Shown here: piece by piece, positions 13,621-25,071 of the stretch
How positions within the stretch are numbered: position 1 is the first letter of the stretch
Layout of the letters: each line of letters starts with the position of its first letter
Assembly: GCA_963675135.1 (NCBI GenBank)
Contig: OY776132.1
Location: 65,546,350-65,610,349, forward strand
Direction: 5' to 3'
Source: Galeopsis tetrahit
Lineage: Eukaryota > Streptophyta > Magnoliopsida > Lamiales > Lamiaceae
DNA: 64,000 nt
Notes under the pieces: model-generated
Told to the model about the DNA's origin: nothing
Database searches by the model: none
What the model saw: only the letters and a program-made list of their open reading frames with translations
Position numbers and translations under genes: made by a program

Positions 13621-14030
13621 CTCTTTGTGAAAGGACACAACCTTTCGGTGAAGTTGCAACCTTTCAGTGAGTGAAAGATGCAACCCTTTGACAATGTTAC
13701 TCTTCGGTGAAGTTGCAACCTTTCGGTGCAACTCTTGAGTATCTATAAATACTCAAAGGTGTGGAGAGTTGAAAAAAAGATGAAGCGAGTAGTGAGAGTT
13801 TCTCTATATGTTAGGATTTGAGTCTTATATTATTTTAAATTAGTTTATTTATACACTTGCGATTTCTACTTCTGAAATTCGATAGAGTGTAACTATCGAG
13901 TTTTCTTGAAATAGGTTTTGTATCCTGGAAGGTTAATTCCTTGTGAGAACCATTTACACCCGTGTGGGAGGAATTAATACCTTTAAAGATAGCATCGTTT
14001 TTCGGTGTGCCTAACCTATCATTAACTCCA
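13621..14030 (+). mobile_element. Copia-type LTR remnant (candidate)
   Basis: The stretch repeats 'gttgcaacctttc' with variants, followed by 'tctataaatactc' as a TATA-like box and then a leader-like region with 'gtgagaacc' and 'cccgtgtgggag'. This order (U3 repeats, TATA, R/U5) resembles LTRs of plant Copia elements. I could not find clean TG...CA ends or a target duplication, nor any internal coding region, so this is a fragment at best. Confidence 0.4.
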
Positions 14031-16495
14031 TTACCCACATTACATTATACAACAATATTTCCCCCGTCATACAATTGTTTGCACACTTTTTTATTCGTCC
14101 GTTTTACAATTGTTCGTACATTCAATTTTTTTTTTTTCATAAACACCGCTCTCATAATATTCATATATTTACATAAAATGTCATTATTTTTACCCTCAAT
14201 CCAATCATTTACTTTATTTTACTAATAAAAGTTTACAAAATTATTTTTTAACGTCCGTCATTACACTTTTTAATACAAACATTTATGAGACAGAGAAAGT
14301 ATAGAATTACGTCAATTGTCAATCATTTTTCCATTCTCCCCCCCACCCCACCTTTTACTTTTCTTTATATACACCTAACATAAAAATCTGAGTAATGAAT
14401 TAGAATTGTAAATTTGAAAAAAAATCAGCTGTGTACAGAAGGACTCAATGCACCATCACAATTATTGGTTTTGATTCAAGCAAATTCAATAGTTTTGAAA
14501 AGAAAAAAATCAATCAATTATTCATTGTGATTAATTGGTGCATTGGACCCTCCTATGTGTACAAAAGAGAATCCAAATTCGAAGGACTATTCAATTGCCA
14601 AGTTGAAATATATGTATCTAAATAATTGTGTTTTATTTTATACTTCATCTATATATAAATAAATTAAATGTTATGATAAATTATATGTCTGTACATAATA
14701 AAATGACGCTTATCTTTTTTTGTACAATTTTTTTTAATTGTATCTTTATTTTAACTTTAAAAAATAGTCATAATTTTTAATTTATACTTATTAATAAATT
14801 TTCTCTCACTAATTAGCTATTTTTTTTTTTTTAATGAAAAGCTATAATCATGAAAAGGTGGTAAGAAAATTATTCATTAATTAAGGAAAACCTGACAATA
14901 AATATACTCTTTTAATTCAAAAAAAAAACCCTAAAAAGCACATACTTTTAAGTTTTATCTCCCTTCTCTCTAATTTTTCTTTAAAAAATTAGCTTACCAT
15001 AATTTAAAGCCGCCACACCCCCTACCCTAATCTCCTACTTCATTCTATAGAGAAAAATTTAGCTAGATCTCTTATTAATTAGAGAAATTTTTTCTCTAAA
15101 AGACACAACCATCTTCCGACGTCCGTCACTGTCCGTAGCCGTAGGTACAATTTCTTCTTCCATGTTGAAGTTCGGGCCAACGGTTTAATTTTTACAAAAT
15201 GCGTTGCTCATATGGCCGATTGGTAGACCGATCCATTGACCTCATTTCTCTGTTTTGTTTTTTAGACCTCTTGTATTATTTGTTTTAGCTCTTTTGTTGT
15301 ACTCCAGCTCTTTTGGCATTTCTGTTTTTAAACCTCCTTGCACCCTCTCTTTGGTGAGACTTTTTACGCTTAGTGCGATTTTCTTCCCTCCGTGATTTAT
15401 TTTCGTCGATTTCTACCTGTGCTTGATAGTCCTCAGGTTCTTTGTGAATTTTTGTATTTTATTCTGTCTCTAATTTTCTTAGCACGAAAATACCTTAATG
15501 TGGGAGTGCTGCCTTTTACTGAGAACGAAGATCTGATTTGTATGTGTGGACAAATGTGCACTTGTCTCCCCACTTTTTTATGATTGGAATACGGTAGCAC
15601 TTCAGATTTGCTCCGACGTGAGCTTTTTCGATTGATCTCATCTACTAATCTCATAACCCGTACGTTAAAAAAAAAAAACTATAAAATTGAGTAAGTATAA
15701 AACTGAAAAGAACACTTAATCATGGCAATAGGATGTAGTTCACTTTGAATATATTTTCAAGCAAACTTTGAGGGTTGAATATAAATATACTGAATTAATT
15801 AAAGAAAGAGAAAATTAGTATAAACTAAACCGCACCGGCCACTTGGAAGAATAAATTATACTGTACTACTAAGTGTCCATCCATAAAATAAAATAATGAA
15901 GCGTGTTTGGAATAGATCTGCTACCAAACCAGACAAGGAAAACCAAATTCCTATGGGCTATAGAGTTGTGGTATATTGGAATTCCAAAATCAAACTTATA
16001 ATTACTTTATATTCCAATCAAATCATCATTTGTATTAGTATTTTATTAAATTATTTAATGAAAACACTACTCAAAAGAATTTAGGTGAAAATGAATGAAT
16101 TAAGATGAAGTACGAATATATAATGAGAAGTAAAGAAAATGAATAGATGGAAGTAGTTTACGTACGTTTGAGTTTGTGGGTAATTAAACCCGGCCATTTC
16201 TTTCTTTTGTTTGTTTGTTTCAGCTGCAATCAAAAGGTAATTTGGTGTATCAATGTATGTGTTGTGGAGAATAATATATATTCACAGATCTGCAATACAT
16301 CTGCAGAGTGAAGTTCCGTCAGTAGTCACTTGTGTCAGCCCACCTGACATACCCAAAAAAATAAAATTAATAAATAAAATTCAGTTGTGCACAAAATTAA
16401 AAAAAAAAAAAAAAATGATGATTGTGTACCTTTATAGAGTAACATTTAATGGGTGATGAGTAGTGTAATAGAGAAGGAAGGAAGCTGCTGCTTTG
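14031..16495. other. Gene-free stretch with a GC-richer unresolved patch at 15.0-15.66 kb
   Basis: No ORF here has protein-like character. Between about 15000 and 15660 the sequence is less AT-rich, with pyrimidine-rich runs and phrases such as 'ttgttgtactccagctcttttgg' that look like untranslated or retroelement-tail sequence. I could not assign it. The last part, 15.7-16.5 kb, lies downstream of MIR172 on the minus strand and may include the end of its primary transcript. Confidence 0.35.
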
Positions 16496-16632
16496 GTAGT
16501 CGTTAATTGCCGATGCAGCATCATCAAGATTCTCATCACTAACTACGCACTAATTAAACTTTAATTATTAATTAAGCTTAATCTGCAGCAGGTTGTGAAT
16601 CTTGATGATACCACACCAGAAAACAACAACTC
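16496..16632 (-). ncRNA. MIR172: MIR172 precursor
   Basis: The minus strand carries, at 16533 to 16513, the exact 21-nt miR172 sequence on the 3' arm. The 5' arm at 16614 to 16594 is a miR172* strand. Pairing the two by hand gives 18 paired positions of 19 (three of them G-U), with 2-nt 3' overhangs on both sides, a 60-base loop, and about 17 further bases of imperfect lower stem down to about 16497 and 16631. This geometry is what DCL1 needs. miR172 represses AP2-type transcription factors and controls phase change and flowering. The mature strand is well conserved; which paralogue (a-e) this is cannot be decided here. Confidence 0.95.
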
Positions 16633-17049
16633 TAATAATAGCTAGATCCACACAAGATTTCATTGATGAGAGAGAAATTTGTGCTCATCAAGAATCTCCT
16701 GATGATTTTCAGACGACAAAAAATGATACTAACAAAAATTAACAACCCTAGCACATCATAAAATTATAGTAAGGAATTTCTAGTTACCCTTATCTTCTTC
16801 TTCTTCTTCTCATACTCATGAGTCATGAATATATGGCTAAAAGTCCACTCAAAAGAAAATAATTAAAATTGACATAATTCTAATCTTGACCATAATTAGT
16901 AGTATATCTTTGAAAGAGAAAGTATGCAATCTAATTGATTAAATTAAAGAAAGAAATACCACTACTATTACTATACATAAGATCTCAAAACCCTTGAAGA
17001 AGAATCTGAGGAACAACAAAGAATTAAAAGAGCTAGGGAAAGAAAAATC

Positions 17050-17091
17050 ACACTTTGGGGAAGGTGCCTTGATGATGGGTATATATATATA

Positions 17092-17130
<39 letters not shown>
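17050..17130 (-). promoter_or_regulatory. Candidate core promoter of MIR172
   Basis: On the minus strand a GA/CT microsatellite (17095-17129) is followed by a strong TATA run (17080-17091), placing a start site near 17050, about 440 bases upstream of the mature microRNA. CT-rich tracts next to TATA boxes are common in plant promoters and bind BPC factors. The placement is inference from position and orientation. Confidence 0.5.
17095..17129. repeat. GA/CT microsatellite
   Basis: About 17 uninterrupted GA units. It sits directly beside the TATA run of the MIR172 promoter candidate. Confidence 0.9.
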
Positions 17131-18817
17131 GATTATAGTAATATTGTGTAATTTTTATATAAGGCATTAAAATTTCATTTGAATATGTTAGGGCAGTTAA
17201 TACAGTACTTAATATCATATCTTTATGACAAAACCCTAAAGTCCTGTGTGTGGACGTAGTGGAGGGCTATGATTCATCGTCGTCCTTGCCCAAACGGTGT
17301 GGACCATCCATTTAATTTCAACCATACAATAACACCAAAAGTACGTACGTGTGGACCAAATTTTTTATTAATTATATATATGTATTCACTAATCATTATG
17401 GGTGTGAATGAGCTACAACAACTTAGATATTTATAAATTTTTTGGCCCAAACTTGTCCGGTATATATATTACTAATAAATAGAGCTGGCTCCAAAGTGTT
17501 TTAAATTAATATTTTTTTACTCTTAAGTTTACTAAGTAAATTCTTGCAACATTTAATTAATTGTATTATTATCAAATTATAATAATTAACGTACTCTTCA
17601 AATTTTAAAATGAAAAAAATAAGAACAATTTATCAAAGATTGCATATGCACAAACTGTCGAACTCGAATTGACTGAAGGAGTGAGCATGAAGTCTGAAGA
17701 CCGACGGGTTTGCCACTTAGTTTTTTTTTTTTTTGTAAATTAAAGTAAGAAAATAATTACATGTATGGAGTAATATTTCTCGACTACTTGAACAAATTAT
17801 GACTATTATAAATTAAGACTACATGTTTATTGTTTATTCATTGTTACTATATATATACTAGCTCCATAAGTTTTATCAAAAAGCTCAAGTCTAACCTATT
17901 TAAGTAAATGAGTTTTAAAAAAAATCTGAATCTAACTTATTTATTAAACAAGTTAAACTGAGTTAAACTTTAGTAAGCTGAACTTTAGGTCCTTGTCGAA
18001 TAACCTGATTCATTCTCAGTCATACTCATCATCTTTAGTTTACCAAAACAGTCACACAATAAACGTCCTATTTAATTGGTTCTAAAAAAACGTTATGTTT
18101 ATTATTATGCAAAAAACATAAATAAATTATATGAAAAGTTTGGCAATGTGAGCCAGATTTGCAGTTTTTGCATTTTTAAATGGTACTCTAAAAATTTGCG
18201 TGAGACGGTTTCACAGTAAAATCATTCACAAATTAACACAAATGAACATCCACCTCTTTTAAAATGTTAAAATGTCATGATCAAATTATACTATGTGCAT
18301 CTCATGCAAGACTTCCTCTTAGTTATATCATTAAAAGATATTAAGCTGATAATAATAGTTGTTTTATTTAAAAATATTAATGGTTCATTTAATTATGAGA
18401 TTTTCATTGTAAAATATAATATTGGTGCATAATAGTTTCCACAAAATCAACTCGAAAATTCTAGTGTATGATGTGATTTAAATGGGAATGCGGTCGAAAT
18501 TCTTTGTTGGTTTGACTGGGTTTGGTGTTTTTTAACCTAGTAATTTTTGAAGGTTCTGATTTAAGAACAATATAAACTTAATTTTTCCCTTTATTTTCCT
18601 GATAAAATTCTTTGTGAGTCAGTGTAATGTTAAACGCTTTTAATTAATTATATATCTAACCGCTTGTTAATAGTAATAGTTATTAGGCGAATTTAAATTA
18701 AATGAGTCATCTGATCAAAAAATATATATATATATATATTAAATGTTTAATTGTCACACACTTATCACTCTATGGTTTATGTATGTGTGTCTGTATATCA
18801 TGTGCTGAGGTGATGAA
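17131..18817. other. AT-rich DNA upstream of MIR172
   Basis: No coding region. The part up to about 17.4 kb may be distal MIR172 promoter; it includes 'agtacgtacgtgtgg' at 17340-17354 with two GTAC cores, the motif bound by SPL factors. From 17.4 to 18.8 kb I see only AT-rich sequence. Confidence 0.4.
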
Positions 18818-20051
18818 CGAAAAAATTTCATTTTACGTCCTGTAACTTAGGCCTAATCCAAAATATATCCTTTAAGTTTTCACGTTTTCAATTTACGTTC
18901 TAGGGTGTCCAATTTACATCCTTTTCGGTCCAATTTACGTCCTTTCCACCGAAAAATTGAAAATCCGGTCAAATAGTCCAATTTACATCATTTATGTTTG
19001 AAAATTATAAATTAATAATTAAAAAATTCTGAAAATATTATTAAAAATAAAAAAATCTCATTAAAAACTTATAAATTGTGTAAAATAAATATAAAAAATC
19101 TAAAAAAAATTTATAAATTCTACGATTCAAAAAATCTGAAAATGTGTAAATTTAATTTTTTTTTTCTAAAAACTCATAAAAATAAAATTTATAATTTCTA
19201 CAATTCAAAAAATCTAAAAAATGTGTAAATTAATTTATTTTTTTCTAAAAATTCATAAAAATAAAAAAAATCTATAAATTAAAATTTTAAAAATGTTTAA
19301 AATAAAAAATTCCACAATTTTAAAAATATCGTGAAAATGAATTTTGGACTGTTCCAAAGTCGATCAAGGTGCATGTGGAACTTACAGTCAACCTCTACGG
19401 TGAGTTGGAAAATCTCGTGGAACCCAATATTTTTAGGAGTTCAAGCAAAACTTTAATGGCAGACGAGTCTGAATCAAGTCTGGTTTTTAATGAAATATTA
19501 ATAATTTTTATTATTCTTATTAGATTTTTAGAATTATTAATTTTTATTATACATATTTTTAATAAATTAATGAGATTTTTAGAGTTTTGAGAAATTTGAA
19601 TTTCTTAATTTTTAAATTACATATTTTCCATTCTTTGTATTGTAGAATTTTGTATTTTCAAAATTTTTTATTTATATTTTACACATTTTATAATTTATAA
19701 TGATATTTTTCAAAATTTTAGTGATATATTTTGAATTTTATTTTACACATTTTATATTTTTTAATTTTAAGGAAATTTTTGGATTTTTAATGATACTTTT
19801 AGATTTTTTAAATCTTTAATGGGATTTTTAGAAAATTTTAATTATTAAATTTTAATTTTCAAACTTAAAGGAGTAAATTGGACTATTTGGCCGAAATCCC
19901 AATTTATTCCTCACATTCCGGTGAATTTTAAAATTTTCCGATGGAAAGGATGTAAATTGGACCAAAAATGACGTAAATTAAAAAGGTACAAATTTAAAGG
20001 ATATAAATTGGATTAAGCCTAAGTTACAGGACGTAAAATGAAATTTTTTCG
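18818..20051. mobile_element. Foldback element with long inverted arms
   Basis: The left end 'cgaaaaaatttcattttacgtcc' and following ~230 bases reappear inverted at the right end, finishing 'ggacgtaaaatgaaattttttcg' at 20051. The arms diverge and carry small indels; both contain repeated 'ccaatttac(g/a)tcctt' phrases. The centre is AT-rich filler without coding capacity. Long arms with a non-coding middle fit a foldback or Mutator-like non-autonomous element. I could not find a clear target duplication. Confidence 0.7.
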
Positions 20052-21225
20052 GCATTTTTATCTACTCACCTTCTTTTAATTTTATTTTATTTTTAAATTT
20101 GAAAAACTATATTTTCTACCTTTTTTTGAAGGTATATTTTCTACCCATTTGATAAGGAACTAATCCCAGTACTCTTAATTTATTTTTTTACTTATTTTCT
20201 CATCAATCATAAATTTTACTCCTCGTTTCACATAAATTTACACACTTGTCATATTAGAACGTACTTTTCATATTAATTTACTTACTTCAAAAAAAAAAAA
20301 AAAAAAAGAAACATCTTCATAATCTTTACTCTCAAAATATCAAGATTGTAAAAGTCGAAAATCGATAGTCATGTGGATTTGCACTGCCTAGGGCGACTGC
20401 CTCTAGATATATATTTTATTAAATTTTATATAAACATACTTTAACCCCTTAATCAATAGAATTTGAAAAAAATAAAATAAAACTGCACATCGTGACAAGA
20501 GCCATGAATATTACTTAAAGCCTCATTTTTCCTTGAAAAAGTGTGCACCATTTGTCCAAATTGAACTTCAAAACCAAACAAAAAAAGTTAAAAAAATAAA
20601 TTAAATTTATGAACATCAAGACCGATTTTTCACTAAAAGCGACTAAATATATGCGATTTAATTTGAAATCCACATATACACTCAATCTATATATTTTTTT
20701 TACTTTATTCATAAATATTTAGAAGATTACCACTCAAAACTCTACCCATCACCATATTTTTAAAACTTCATGTCCACTTTTAAAGGTGCAAATACCTTGT
20801 GAGCTTTTGAATTCATTTATTTTAATTTATGTGTTCACATCTTTCCCTACCACAGACAATTAGCTTAATTATGATCCTCTCGGCCAATGTACTTGATGTT
20901 TCAAAAGAATTCACACAAATTAAGAAGTGTTACAATATGATCAAACAATTTTTTTTTAAAGGGGTTTACAAGATCAAAGTCAAATGTTAATACAATTTTA
21001 CGCAAGTCAAATGATCTTCAAACCAAGACAAATAGTCTTTTGTATCACGGTCGCTGCCCCATCCAATCGTGAGGAAGAGGAAAACTATCAAATCATAGTA
21101 ACTAATTTTTTTATAATAATTGGGAAAAGCGAGTCTTATAATGGAGCATTTAATTTCCACTCTCTTAATATATGAGGGTAATATTGGAATATTGAACATA
21201 TATATTTTTCTCTAGAATTTTTTAA
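20052..21225. other. Intergenic DNA, nothing recognised
   Basis: AT-rich sequence with an A-run near 20288 and no supported gene, RNA or element. Confidence 0.4.
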
Positions 21226-21476
21226 AGGGTTGGTCTGCTATGGACTCGAGTGCATGTTGTGCACCCTAGTCCATGTTGCACTTTTCAGTTTACTGACTTA
21301 CACTTTTTGGTAAATGGTGTTGCAATTTTCAATTAGTAAACTGTATAATAATATTTTTAGTCATAGTAACTTACACTTTTTAGTAATATTGTGTTGTACT
21401 TTTCAGTTTAATAACATACACTTTTCTTTAGAGTAGTGTGCACAACATGCACTCAAGTGCATACTAGACTTTACCT
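21226..21476. mobile_element. Small MITE with ~40-bp inverted ends
   Basis: The left end around 21227-21272 ('ggtctgctatggactcgag' then 'tgcatgttgtgcac') is matched inverted at 21438-21476 ('gtgcacaacatgca' then 'ctcaagtgcatactagac'). The inner 15 bases are perfect and the outer part is about 75% alike. Within it the phrase 'ttacactttttagtaa' and variants recur. About 250 bases, non-coding; superfamily unclear. Confidence 0.6.
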
Positions 21477-22672
21477 TTTTTAAAACAATATCTAATAATT
21501 TGAGGCAAGCTTTTTACTCTAAAACATAAAGTAAAATTAGACGGAGATCGAGGGAGTATTTGTTATATATTAATTATATTAACCACCTAAAAAAGACTAC
21601 TTTAAATTATTTAAATTAACGTAAAGCTTAGGACATAAACTTGTAGTGCAGGTCCGTCCCATGAACTATATATTATCGTTTTTCTAATCTTTTATTTATT
21701 AATAATACTGGCGCATCCTTAACCGATCGAAAAGGTCACATGTGAGGCGAATTAAATAATGTTAATCGTATATAAAATCTGGTATTCAGGTGAATGTATC
21801 TAATTAATTAAGCAGAGATGAAAGCAAGATATTAATGATATTGCACTTAGGTCAGCCTAGCTAATTCACCACCCCAAAAAAAAAGACTAGCTAATTCAAG
21901 ATATTAATGATATTAATCTGGTATTACACATGTTAATATTTATATTGTACGTAAAATAAAATATAAAACATTAAAATTGTTATATGTAAAATATTATAAA
22001 AGGTATAGAATGTTTCTAATTAATGGATGGGAACTCGATTAAAATTAGATCTTTACAAATTACAAGCGTAATTAACCATAAGTTTTCAATTGATCTGTTC
22101 AATTGAGGCACATCCGATTTAACAAGGTGTTGATGCCAAAATAAAAAATTCAAAGGATGGTGAAAATAAATAAAATTAATACAACTACTTCAATATCCTA
22201 TTTAATGTTTAAAAAACTTGTGTGAGATCATATCTTAAATATTGTGAGATGGATTTCTTTTAATTTATATATATATATACTAGTATATATTTATTTAATT
22301 TGAATTACATTATATATCCTTCTTTTCTACTCTCCATGACTCGAACTCATGACTTTAAATTTAGGTGTGGTACTCTAACCATTTGAAATATCTTACTTCG
22401 TCTTTTGACTTATATTTTAGATTTTTGAATTTGGACAACTTTTTTTTTTCTTCAAATTTTATGTTTGCTAAAATGCGGTAAAGTGTTTTTTTAGACCGCA
22501 CTTAAAAAGTAATGTTTAAGTTAAAAATAATACAGTAAATACTTAAAAAAATATTATTTTTTACTTAAATATTATCACTTTTTACATTGAGTTATGGAAG
22601 ACCCATCTCATGGAATGATATCCATGAGACGCTAATGTGGTGGGATCTCTCGTTGTATAACTGTAATATTCT
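21477..22672. other. Intergenic DNA, nothing recognised
   Basis: AT-rich sequence without a supported gene. A worn 'gacggagatcgagggagta' at 21541-21559 looks like one terminus of an old Stowaway element, but I could not place its partner. Confidence 0.4.
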
Positions 22673-22720
22673 ACTCCCTCCGTCCGCCTATAGACATGGT
22701 GAAAAATGCAAAGGGAGAAT
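22673..22720 (+). mobile_element. Truncated Stowaway MITE end
   Basis: 'ctccctccgtccgcctatagacatgg' after TA is a typical Stowaway terminus, but the inverse end is not found downstream, where another non-autonomous element lies. It is probably broken; the right limit is arbitrary. Confidence 0.45.
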
Positions 22721-22873
22721 GAATATGCGTGTTTAGGATCGAAACCCTACCGATACCATATAGAAGAGATAAATTGTTTGTATATTTACAAAGTGAATAT
22801 ACACTGCACTTATATACAATAATGATATAATTAAGTGCTTAAAGACTAGCTATATAATTTCATGAAATCAAGG

Positions 22874-23795
22874 ATGAAAATATCGCTATCGCAACCTTAA
22901 TTTTACAGACATATCGCTGGATATATCGATATCCCATATCGAAATCGCAAAAAAATTGAAAAAATGACGGAAATCTTATTAAAATCTTGGAAATTTAACA
23001 TGATTTTTAGGGATTATTATAACACACTATTATGCATGTATTCTATTAAAAAACCAATAAAATTATATGTTTAAAACAAACATATAGATAAAAACTCATA
23101 TAAATACTGACAGCGAAAATTAATTGACAACATAGTACAATACAAAATGATTAAATATATAAAATAAAATACAATTAATATCAAAATGATGACCTATGAG
23201 GTTCAAATATAGTAGGTGAAATAACATCTTTGTCCAAACAACATTGATTAAATACAATTAAATATTGGCTGACGAAAACTAATTGACAACACACTACAAT
23301 ACAAAATGATTAAATATACATGATAAAATACAAAAAATATCAAAATGATGAGCTATATGGTTCAAATATAGTAGGTGAAATGATATATTTGTCCAAACAA
23401 CATTGATACTAATTCATCACATTATAGTAATTTAAAATATAATTATGCACATATCATTCATATATTTAAAAAAATTATTAAATATATGAGGTGAATTGAC
23501 AATATATTTTCTTGCACTATTAAAAATAAAATAAAAATTATAATTTCATACATATAAAAATAAAATTTTAACTAAGTTTGCGATTTTTTCAGATTTTGCG
23601 ATATTGTGCGATATCGTGCGATATATCCGCGATATTTTCCGATTCCCGTCCAATTTTACACTACGGTTGAACGATATCGACATCGATATTTCGCGATATA
23701 TCCGCGATATCCGGGAAAAAATACATTACACCCCAATATCCATATTGCAATATCCAAATTTGCGATATATCTACGATATATCGCGATATTTTCAT
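22874..23795. mobile_element. Non-autonomous DNA element with GATATATCGC-rich ends
   Basis: The left end 'atgaaaatatcgc' (22874-22886) appears inverted as 'gcgatattttcat' at 23783-23795. Both subterminal zones (22875-22960 and 23580-23795) are packed with variants of 'gatatatcgcgatat', which are themselves palindromic. The interior is AT-rich and holds a tandem duplication. Dense subterminal repeats usually mark transposase binding zones in hAT, CACTA or MULE elements. No target duplication is obvious, so the superfamily is left open. Confidence 0.65.
23108..23410. repeat. Tandem duplication inside the GATATATCGC element
   Basis: Two units of about 159 bases start near 23108 and 23267. They share 'aattgacaaca', 'acaatacaaaatgattaaatata', 'ggttcaaatatagtaggtgaaat' and 'tttgtccaaacaacattgat' in the same order, with scattered changes. 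Confidence 0.75.
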
Positions 23796-23818
23796 CAATA
23801 CTGTAAATTTAGGGATTG

Positions 23819-23949
23819 TAGAAACAAGAGAGAGAGAAAGAGAAAACAAATAAATAAATAAAACAAAACAAACAAACAAGCCCTTATCTCTCTCTCTTAG
23901 AAGATTGTAGATATTCCCTTAGGGGTGTCTATAAGCTAAAATTTTACTA
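23819..23949 (+). repeat. 131-bp direct repeat, copy 1
   Basis: Identical by eye over 131 bases to 24941-25071. The unit contains GA-rich and AAAC-rich tracts, then 'cccttatctctctctcttag' and 'aggggtgtctataagc'. The sequences outside the two copies differ. Confidence 0.9.
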
Positions 23950-24059
23950 ATAATGCTTCGTCCATAGAACTGTATGTTGTCTCATGAAAGAACCTACGAC
24001 TATAGACTTTTTTTCAAAATAAATTTTAAATATAAAAAAAATGAAGAATACTGTAAATT

Positions 24060-24523
24060 CCCACACCCCAACTGTAGTACTATATCTCTCCTAGCTTCAA
24101 TATTACCGGACAAAGCAGCATGATCATTAATAGGCCTCAAACCACACTGTAAATTTATATATCCAACAAGTCTTAGAATGAGGATGCAAAATTGAAGAAA
24201 TCATAAAATTAAACAACAAAGAAACTAACAAAGCTAACTGAATCCACATCTGCTCCGGCTGCAAGCAAAGCATCAATACAGTTGTTTGAATTTGATTCTA
24301 CTGCATGTGCCAGAGGACTTAATCCTCCTGCAGACTTGTTTGGATCAGCCCCACCCTACATGGTAAAAAAATGCATTCAAGAGACAAAAAACAGATCATG
24401 TTTATTTCAAATTAAAGGACATACTTTCAGCAGAAGCTCCACATATTCAGCTTTGTTTGTCGACGTAAAGTAAAGTGCAAATATAAGAGGGGTTCTGCTT
24501 TGATATTTAGAAACCGAGTTTGG
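24060..24523 (-). pseudogene. Ankyrin-repeat protein gene fragment
   Basis: Three exon-like pieces on the minus strand. 24425-24523 is open for 33 codons and ends with TNKAEYVELLLK. 24239-24355 is open for 39 codons and begins GGADPNKSAGGLSPLAHA and ends LLAAGADVDS, clear ankyrin-repeat sequence. A third, weaker piece lies at 24060-24146 (ending unclear). The first two have proper AG acceptors and GT donors (gtatgt; gttagc) and stay in phase. No start, no stop and no remaining repeats are found nearby, so it is a captured or deleted genomic fragment, introns included. It sits between two identical 131-bp direct repeats. Confidence 0.75.
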
Positions 24524-24940
24524 CTGAAAAAAAAAAAAGAAAAGAAACATAAAGGTCTCTAACGTCTTATATATTTATCAATGAGTTAATATTAATGTTT
24601 GGTCATTACTCTCTTTTCTTTTCAAGAGTCTAGGAATCAATGATGACTGATGATGAAACAGTCGGAAATGTCTAATTGAACTCTGAAAATCGTGGGAATT
24701 TACAATGTTCCTCTTTTCGAAAAGATCTGATTGTATTTCAGTTGAGCATAAATGAGTCACCATCTTCGTTTCTCCATGGTTTAGTTTTCTTTAAATGTTG
24801 TTGCTACTTTCCCCTTTGCTCCCCTATTTGAGTAGGATACTTTGTTGGGCTTCGCTGAAATTGTGATTGAACTTCTAAACTTGATTATCCTCGTGAAACC
24901 GTAAATCTCATAGTTAATTCACATTGAAATTGGGGGAAAA
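24524..24940. other. Rest of the segment between the 131-bp repeats
   Basis: No exon with clear ankyrin character continues upstream of the fragment on the minus strand. The stretch may be intron or unrelated DNA. Confidence 0.35.
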
Positions 24941-25071
24941 TAGAAACAAGAGAGAGAGAAAGAGAAAACAAATAAATAAATAAAACAAAACAAACAAACA
25001 AGCCCTTATCTCTCTCTCTTAGAAGATTGTAGATATTCCCTTAGGGGTGTCTATAAGCTAAAATTTTACTA
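24941..25071 (+). repeat. 131-bp direct repeat, copy 2
   Basis: Second copy of the unit at 23819-23949, with no difference seen. The shared segment begins at 'tagaaacaag' and ends at 'ttttacta', and diverges at once on both sides. Confidence 0.9.

Noticed and set aside
14055..14300. Possible Stowaway element ('cccccgtcatacaattgtttgc' ... 'acgtccgtcattacac')
   Set aside because: The ends are too worn and do not pair convincingly; several 'gtccgt' phrases occur by repetition.
16670..16730. Second miR172-like phrase ('catcaagaatctcctgatgat')
   Set aside because: It matches only partly, forms just a short local palindrome and has no star partner; treated as chance or part of the primary transcript.
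19369..19590. 73-codon frame in the middle of the foldback element
   Set aside because: Hydrophobic AT-driven sequence after a short stretch, no domain; unlikely to be a gene.
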